From: Siphonodentalium dalli
Lineage: Eukaryota > Mollusca > Scaphopoda > Gadilida > Siphonodentaliidae
Reading direction: 5' to 3'
Length of the DNA: 64,000 bases
Assembly: GCA_032622095.1 (NCBI GenBank)
Contig: CP136061.1
Span: 9,018,447 to 9,082,446 of the forward strand
The stretch's first letter is position 1. Every line of letters starts with the position of its first letter. A program made the translations under genes and the position numbers. The notes below the pieces were generated by a model. That model saw only the letters and a list, made by a program, of their open reading frames with translations, did not search any database and had not been told where the DNA came from. This document shows, piece by piece, positions 58,066-64,000 of the stretch.

Positions 58066-58275
58066 CCTGTGCCAATGCATTCTCTTATATATGCGAGTCG
58101 ACCATAGGTCGCCTCGCATATATAAGAGAATGCATTGGCCTAACAAATGTTATATTACTGTTTATAATTGTTAAAAAATGTAAAAAAAAAATAATAAAAA
58201 ATATAAAAAATTGTTAAAGAATCTGAAAGAATGTAAGAAAAAAATGATAAAATTGTTATAAAGTGTAAGAATTTT
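58066..58275. repeat. Isolated CCAATGCATT palindrome with AT-rich tail
   Basis: A complete 67-bp palindrome (58071-58139), preceded by AAAACCCTGTG and followed by the AT-rich spacer found inside family A, but without recognisable TTAA termini. Confidence 0.8.
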
Positions 58276-58489
58276 TTTATCACATAATTTGCCCATTAAA
58301 GCAGTTTCATAATTATCGGTAATAGACACGTTTAATATCAGCGCGTGCGATGACGTCACGGCGTTCTTCAAATAACTTGCGATCGCTGTAGTTTATGATT
58401 GTTGTTTTCGATGAATATTTCGCGTTGCTTCGGGTTTATTTGATCATGTGATAAAAGGTATCTCACACTCGTCATATGTTATACGTAAT

Positions 58490-58586
58490 TTATCAACATC
58501 GTCCTCTAAATTCTATTTGAGCCTCGGTAAACCTCGGCTCAAATCGAATTTAGTGAACTCGGTTGATAAATTCCGTATAAAATAGA
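58490..58586. repeat. Short palindromic element, second copy
   Basis: Homologous to 11370-11468: TTTATCAACATCGTCC left, GGTTGATAAATTCCG right. Confidence 0.75.
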
Positions 58587-59035
58587 AATTGGTGGGTCCA
58601 AAAGAAATTAAAAAACCACACAAATTTCAACCTTGTATTCGATTTTCCTGCCCCTCCCCCCCCCCCCCCGCCGGTGAATATAAGAGACAAGAAAATACAA
58701 ATATGCACAACCGACAGACGATTCAAGTATTCACAAAGGGTGCGTATGTCAGGGCACGGGGAACTAAAACTAAAAAGTACATTTTATTGAATTTGAGCCG
58801 GGAATGTTGAACATATCAAGCGCAAACATACTATAGAAATCAGCATGTATTCGCAATATTGGAAACAAAGTTTCAGATTAAAATTTTAAGAAATGTGAGA
58901 CATTGTATTATAGAGTATCAAACGTGAACACTACACTTAATGTTGGGTCAGGCATGCCATTTCCAACCGTTAGGAGGGGGTATCGTTCCTTGGTGCTTTT
59001 CTGACCCCTGCCTTTTATATTTTGAAAACCCCATG

Positions 59036-59298
59036 TCGCTTTCATGACGGGAGCTACGCTAGTGAAGTATTAAAGACCATGTAGCAATGCATTCACTTAT
59101 ATATGTGAGTCTCCCATAGGGAGCTAACCTCGCATATATATAAGAGAATCCACTGGCTTACAAGGTCAAGGTACATATCTTTTGGCCAATGTATTCTCTT
59201 ATATATGCGAGGCTCCCTATGGGAGACTCGCATATATATGAGATTGCATTGGCACATGCAGGAAACATTTCAGGAAGCTCAAGTCATGGAAGGGTTAT
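59036..59298. mobile_element. Family B-like MITE remnant with two palindromes
   Basis: CTTTCATGACGGGAGCTACG at left and TCATGGAAGGGTTA at right. Two palindromes with the TCTCCCATAGGGAGC-type centre separated by ACAAGGTCAAGGTACATATC. The left TTAA is lost. Confidence 0.65.
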
Positions 59299-59433
59299 AG
59301 AATAGCTCAATCGTGACCGTTGCCTTCACATTTTCTGGAAGAGAAAGATGAATAATTTAAAAGTCTATATGTTCCCCACGAACCAAGTAAAAGCTTACAT
59401 GTTGTTAACGAGCTGAACGAAAACATATTTAAA

Positions 59434-59545
59434 ACTTACCTGTTGCTAACGATGTCCCGAGGAAGTTCCGATTTGACCGATGGTTGTCGTCTTAGTCAGG
59501 TTTTGTTCCGAGACTGAGTCACACACCTGTCGAGGGCTATATACC
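59434..59545 (-). promoter_or_regulatory. Candidate promoter and non-coding first exon, minus strand
   Basis: On the minus strand, GGTATATAGCCC (about 59540) is followed by about 75 bp and then a consensus donor CAACAG/GTAAGT (intron starts at 59439). A second, weaker copy of the donor (CAACAT/GTAAGC) lies about 45 bp further on. No ATG-led coding sequence is evident in the exon. The downstream exons are unknown; the secreted-peptide exons at 41.7 kb share the orientation but are far away. Confidence 0.35.
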
Positions 59546-59690
59546 AGTCCCTTAATTGGTTTATAACAATAAACACGAGGACACAATACCATCACAGTGG
59601 TGGGTGTTTGATCCAATTGGTCGAATCGATCGGGGTTATCTCAGCTCTGAATGTTCCATGTCTAATCATGCCGCGAGGTATCCGATAAAG
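59546..59690 (+). promoter_or_regulatory. Candidate divergent first exon, plus strand
   Basis: GGTTTATAACAATAAACAC is followed, 130 bp on, by a consensus donor ATAAAG/GTAAGT (intron at 59691). An ATG at 59658 would give MSNHAARYPIK in phase 0. With the minus-strand exon it suggests a bidirectional promoter of under 150 bp. No following exon was found. Confidence 0.25.
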
Positions 59691-60255
59691 GTAAGTCATG
59701 CCTATACTAAACGTGCTCCCTCATTAGCCGCCCTTGTTAATGGACTCTCGCTTATACCAGTACCATATGATTCAACGTGAGACAGTCTATATAGAGAATC
59801 CGAGCTGTATTTATAACAATAGGTTAATACATTTGATGATATTTATCCCTCGAACAAGCTCACATAACTAGAAGATTATTGAAATTTTGCGGAGGCCGTA
59901 ATTACAAATTATTAATGTGGCGGTTGCCTTGTACTATATGGAGAGATTAGAAAAAAGGTGAAAGATGTCCGAGGTCCCGATTATTTATCAAAGGCAGAGG
60001 CTCCGATTTTTAACAGTTGTCGCCCGCTGTCGAGGGAGACATTGCGATTTGTCACCCGCTTGAGTACGGAATATCTCCCGATGAGCGCAGTTATCCGATT
60101 AATAGAGACAAATTCCTTGAGAAATATATTCCCCGCGTTAATTTTTCAACTTCATAAGGTTGCCTGTCAAAACTTAAAAAAGTTCCAAGGTTTTGTACTG
60201 GTAGAATATGATCTCTACGGGCGTTAGCCAGAGTAGAGATTCATGGCATGATCTG

Positions 60256-61400
60256 TGGCTATCATTCGGAATGTTTCGGACATATCCGCTTCGCTAGGAA
60301 ATAACCTCTTCCATAATTGTAAACCATGTTCGCAAAATGCTACAATACATGCGTGGCTCTGCATGGTGATCAGGCAATAACATTGACTCATTGACGCATA
60401 TATGCGCATGCATGGAGAATAATTTACTTAGGTCATATTTTTCAATTTTCATCGAAACATGATTTGAGAACAATGTCGCCGTACATGGCTATTGTAACAT
60501 CGCCCAGTTACGGAGTCGGCTATTCTTTTGATCGAACCGAAGGCAACGCTGTCATATTGTTGTGATATACGTATGGAATGATGGATAATCTCGGAGACAC
60601 GGATCCAATTCTGGGACACACAATATCACTGAATCCATTACAAGGTGTTATTAGAAGTTAACTTTGTTCACTGTAATGTACTACAGCTATACTCTAATTA
60701 ATCGCCCCCTTTAACAAGGTTATACCATACCGCCATTCAATCACGTCAAGTGGTTGACATGTGGCATCCGCGGGTAAACTTACTACGGTATACTAGTAAT
60801 ATTTTTTAGCGACCGCTGTACTCCGCATTAATTTTTCACATGGCCACCTTACACCCAGTCCATTTTTTCGTGAGCGCCATGCACTGCGTTAACTACACAC
60901 AAAACAATATTTCAATTAATTATTTGTTTACGATTTAATCAACATTCGAAGTTGGTCACTGACCGGCAATTGCATAAACAATGTAGCGTCAATCCATGCC
61001 AGAAATATACACTCTGTTTTGGTTATTTTTATGACTTTAAAAAGGTACGAAGGTCGGCCATGGTAGGATTGATCATGGTTAATGGCATCAGCGCGGTCGA
61101 GTAACGCAGTAATATCGGTGGTCAATGTCGTTAAGGGGGGGGGGGGGGTCAATTAATTAGAGCATAGCTGTATACATACATGTAGACAGAGTCAATGTCC
61201 AGATGCATCATGTTCTTATCCAAACATGTGTGGCTATCACTCTGAACGTTTCGGACATATCCGCTTTGCTAGGAAATAACCTCTTCCATAATTGGAAACC
61301 ATGTTCGCAAAATGCTACAATACATGGTTCTGGTGATCAGGCAATAACATTGACTCGTTGACGCATATATGCGCATGGAGAATAATTTATTCACTATGGC
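60256..61400 (+). repeat. Direct duplication of about 165 bp flanking 0.8 kb
   Basis: 60256-60426 and 61229-61390 share TTTCGGACATATCCGCTT, GCTAGGAAATAACCTCTTCC and ATGCTACAATACATG. The DNA between them includes a TA-flanked foldback element. Confidence 0.85.
60683..61172. mobile_element. TA-flanked foldback MITE with CAGCTATACTCTAATTAATC ends
   Basis: Left CTACAGCTATACTCTAATTA and right TAATTAGAGCATAGCTGTA, plus internal CCGCCATT-type inversions and a G-run near the right end. The long relative of family D. Confidence 0.65.
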
Positions 61401-61767
61401 TGTACCAAACTTGATCATACATTAAAATCTCTTAGTGTGAGCTGAGCCTTTGTTCATATACCGATACAGCACATAGGAAGTGTACGACAAGCAAAACACT
61501 CAATTAAACCGTGGCGATGTTTTGGGAGAGTGATTCTGGTGACCCATTCAACACCAAAGCGTTGTGGCGAGGATTAGTGAGCGATATAACGGTATTTTGC
61601 AAACAACATGGTGTCAGTTTTAGTTAACCAAAGTTCATTAGCGGGGTCTTCCCATTGTTGTGTGTTTTGCTTATCCCACATTATTTACGTACTGTACAAC
61701 AGGTTCTGGAACATAATTTTGCATTGTTCGCATAATGCAGAGTACGAACTACGACAATTACATACTA

Positions 61768-62143
61768 TTAACCCGTTACCCAACAGAACGGCCCTGTGCC
61801 AATGCATTCTCTTATATATGCGAGTCGACCATAGGTCGCCTCGCATATATAAGAGAATGCATTGGCTTAACACATATTAAAAATGATAAAATTGTCAAAG
61901 AATGTAGAAAAATATTATAAAATTTTTAGGCCAATGCATTCTCTTATATATGCGAGGCGACCTATGGTTGACTCGCATATATAAGAGAATGCATTGGCAC
62001 AGGGCATAACTGTAACCATCACAATGTGGTCAATGAGCCGGTTCCAATGATTTATCCATATTTGTATGGTTCTATTGAGACAGACCGAAGATATTTTAGG
62101 CTGTTGAAGCTTTATTTGGCCGTTTTGTTGGGTAAAGGGTTAA
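61768..62143 (-). mobile_element. TTAA-flanked MITE, family A copy 5 (inverted)
   Basis: TTAACCCGTTACCCAACAGA at left and TGTTGGGTAAAGGGTTAA at right, with two palindromes as in the other copies. Orientation as copy 4. Confidence 0.85.
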
Positions 62144-62376
62144 GTGAAATTTATTATGGGTATACAGAAAGGTCTGAGTGAACAACAGATTAACTATAAT
62201 ACCCTGATCGGGCTGAACTACGACAATTTGAATTTGTTTGTTTGAATATTTGTATACATGTATGTTTATTTTGAATAGTCTCAGTAAATAATTATTTGGT
62301 GCCTTGCAAAAGAAATAAGAATTAATTTTGTTTAAGTATTTGTTGAATGATAACAATAGAACAGTTTAGAGTGACT

Positions 62377-63160
62377 CCCCTTATCCCAGATGCATGCTGG
62401 CCGTGAAATACCGATTGGTCTATTTTAGTCTATTATATATCGATAAGTGGTTCACCCAGACCCGTTTAAGATATCTGATTGATAATGTTTATATGGTTCA
62501 ATCCCATTAGTGCCCACGTATAACAATATTTCTGCAATAAATCACAAATTATTGCGATTAATCGCAAAACTTTGTGATAAATCGCCAAGTAGTTGGCGAT
62601 TTATCAGAAATATGTTTTAGAGTTATAGATCGAAACCAGTAAGTGGTTCACCCAGACCTGTTTAAGATGTCTGATTTATAACGTTTATATGGGTCAAGCC
62701 CATTAGTGCCAACATATAAAAATATATCTGCAATAAATCACAAACCTTTGTGATAAATCTCAAACATCTTTGGGATAAATCGCAAAAAATCACCAAGTAG
62801 TTCATTGAGAGTTATCGTAAAGATGTTTGAGATTTATTGCAAAGGTTTTGGAGTTATCGCAAAGGTGTTTTGTGATGTATCGCAAAGGTTTGCTACCCTT
62901 ATCCCACATGGATGCTGGCTCTGAAAGACCAATCAGTTTATTTTAGCCCGACCGTGCTATTATAGATCGATTGGTGGTTCACACAGGCCTGTTGAAGATG
63001 TCTGATTTATGTTTATATGGTTTAAGCCCATAGGTGCCAACGCATACAAATATATATGCGATAAATCAAAAACCTTTGCACCAAATCGCGTATGTTTATC
63101 GCAAAGTAGTTTTTGCGATTCCCAAAGGTTTGTGATTTATCGCAAAGTAGTTTTGTATTT
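62377..63160 (+). repeat. Diverged tandem repeat rich in GATAAATCGCAAA
   Basis: Three copies of GTGGTTCACCCAGACC with TTTAAGATGTCTGAT and TTTATATGGTTCAA (62446, 62640, 62970). Two copies of CCTTATCCCACATGGATGCTG-like sequence (62377, 62896). Many ATAAATCGCAAA words on both strands make this region self-complementary. Confidence 0.75.
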
Positions 63161-63529
63161 AATTTGATGATTAAACGCTGTGGCATCATTTGGAATCTAA
63201 CATGCCACATTTTTAAATTGGCCATTGGACATTTTTCGTAATTTCGAGTGATTGGTACCTGGGCTGGTTCTCCACAGACACCCTAAATGAACGTTGTATA
63301 CAACTCGTTGGGTGCGAATTTGTTGTGTACTTATTATCCAACAGTTTAGTACGATGTACACAACTGATTGCGTGAACTGTCTTCTGTGGTATTACTTTCA
63401 TACCACATTGGATAAAACCGTCACGTGACCGGGTCATCCAATAGCAGCGCGTTTCCGGTGCGGGCGAGCATGCGAGTTTCTGGCTCCAAATATTTCAAAA
63501 CAAGATGGACGACTGCGTGAAAAAAAAAC

Positions 63530-63850
63530 GCCCGAGCGACTGGAAAATGGGACAAGACGTCGTGGATAGCTTTGTCGTATAGTATACCTTTGTTATAATT
63601 ATTCTGTGTACGATACACTGATTATGTATGCTTTATGTATTGAGTGTATATTTATTTATATTTGCCAAATTTTGAAGTTTACAAATTTACACAACTTCTG
63701 ACGGCACTAATTTGACTAAAGTAGTACACTCATACTCTCAACACATAAAGCCTACATAATCAGTGTATCGTACAAAGAACAATTATAACAAAGTTATGCT
63801 ATACCGGCAAAGATATCCACGACGTTTTGTCCCATTTTACTTTCCAATAA
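63530..63850. repeat. Foldback MITE
   Basis: AAAATGGGACAAGACGTCGT, GTGTACGATACACTGATTAT and TGCTTTATGTATTGAGTGTA are mirrored by TACACTCATACTCTCAACAC, ATAATCAGTGTATCGTAC and ACGACGTTTTGTCCCATTTT. Confidence 0.85.
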
Positions 63851-64000
63851 ACGTTGGGTAAACTTTCCAATCAACAAATGTCATCCAACTCTACCCAACA
63901 CCAACAGTTCAATAAACGTAGATAGCCTAAGATAGGTGCTGTGGGCAATTAACGTTGATTGAGTGTTGTGTGAAATTTCATCCAACACGTTGTATAATTA

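Overview
The window is eukaryotic, almost certainly from an invertebrate animal. Genes are split by GT-AG introns, non-coding DNA is AT-rich and full of foldback transposons, and there is one intact Ty3/gypsy-type LTR retrotransposon. Frequent ACATGTA motifs and the density of palindromic MITEs fit a marine invertebrate, possibly a mollusc or other lophotrochozoan. That placement is an impression, not a demonstrated fact. Conventional coding DNA is sparse; most of the 64 kb is repeats.

Host genes. (1) On the + strand, three exons (2185-2355, 5931-6170, 10980-11176) form the 3' part of an ectonucleotide pyrophosphatase/phosphodiesterase of the ENPP4/5 type. They cover the end of the catalytic domain, a transmembrane helix and a short cytoplasmic tail, and all junctions are phase 1. 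Upstream exons lie outside the window. (2) On the - strand, two exons (41666-41483 and 40366-40323) are predicted to encode a 75-residue secreted peptide that I do not recognise. (3) Weaker candidates are a terminal exon near 7.8 kb and a pair of divergent first exons near 59.5 kb.

Mobile DNA. A complete 8,442-bp Ty3/gypsy element (47606-56047) has LTRs identical by eye, a gag frame, a pol frame reached through a canonical A-AAA-AAC frameshift site, and two further small reading frames between pol and the 3' LTR. It sits in the centre of a palindromic TTAA-flanked MITE. Several families of non-autonomous elements recur: TTAA-flanked (piggyBac-like) MITEs, TA-flanked palindromes, a hairpin family built on GCAGAATGAGGTCCCCAGAG, and a family with ends in GGTACTCAATCCGAT.

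Tandem repeats. Large arrays occur at 2.3-3.05, 23.66-24.55, 31.48-32.72, 32.78-33.66, 35.64-40.01 (over 4 kb, with a 1,027-bp higher-order duplication) and 46.43-46.9 kb. Several are visibly derived from something else: an arm of a MITE, the inside of a MITE, or the edge of an exon with its splice site.

The most distinctive feature is that tandem duplication has repeatedly captured exon/intron borders. Both ENPP donors, the acceptor and start codon of the secreted-peptide gene, and a candidate first-exon donor at 59.4 kb are each locally duplicated or amplified.
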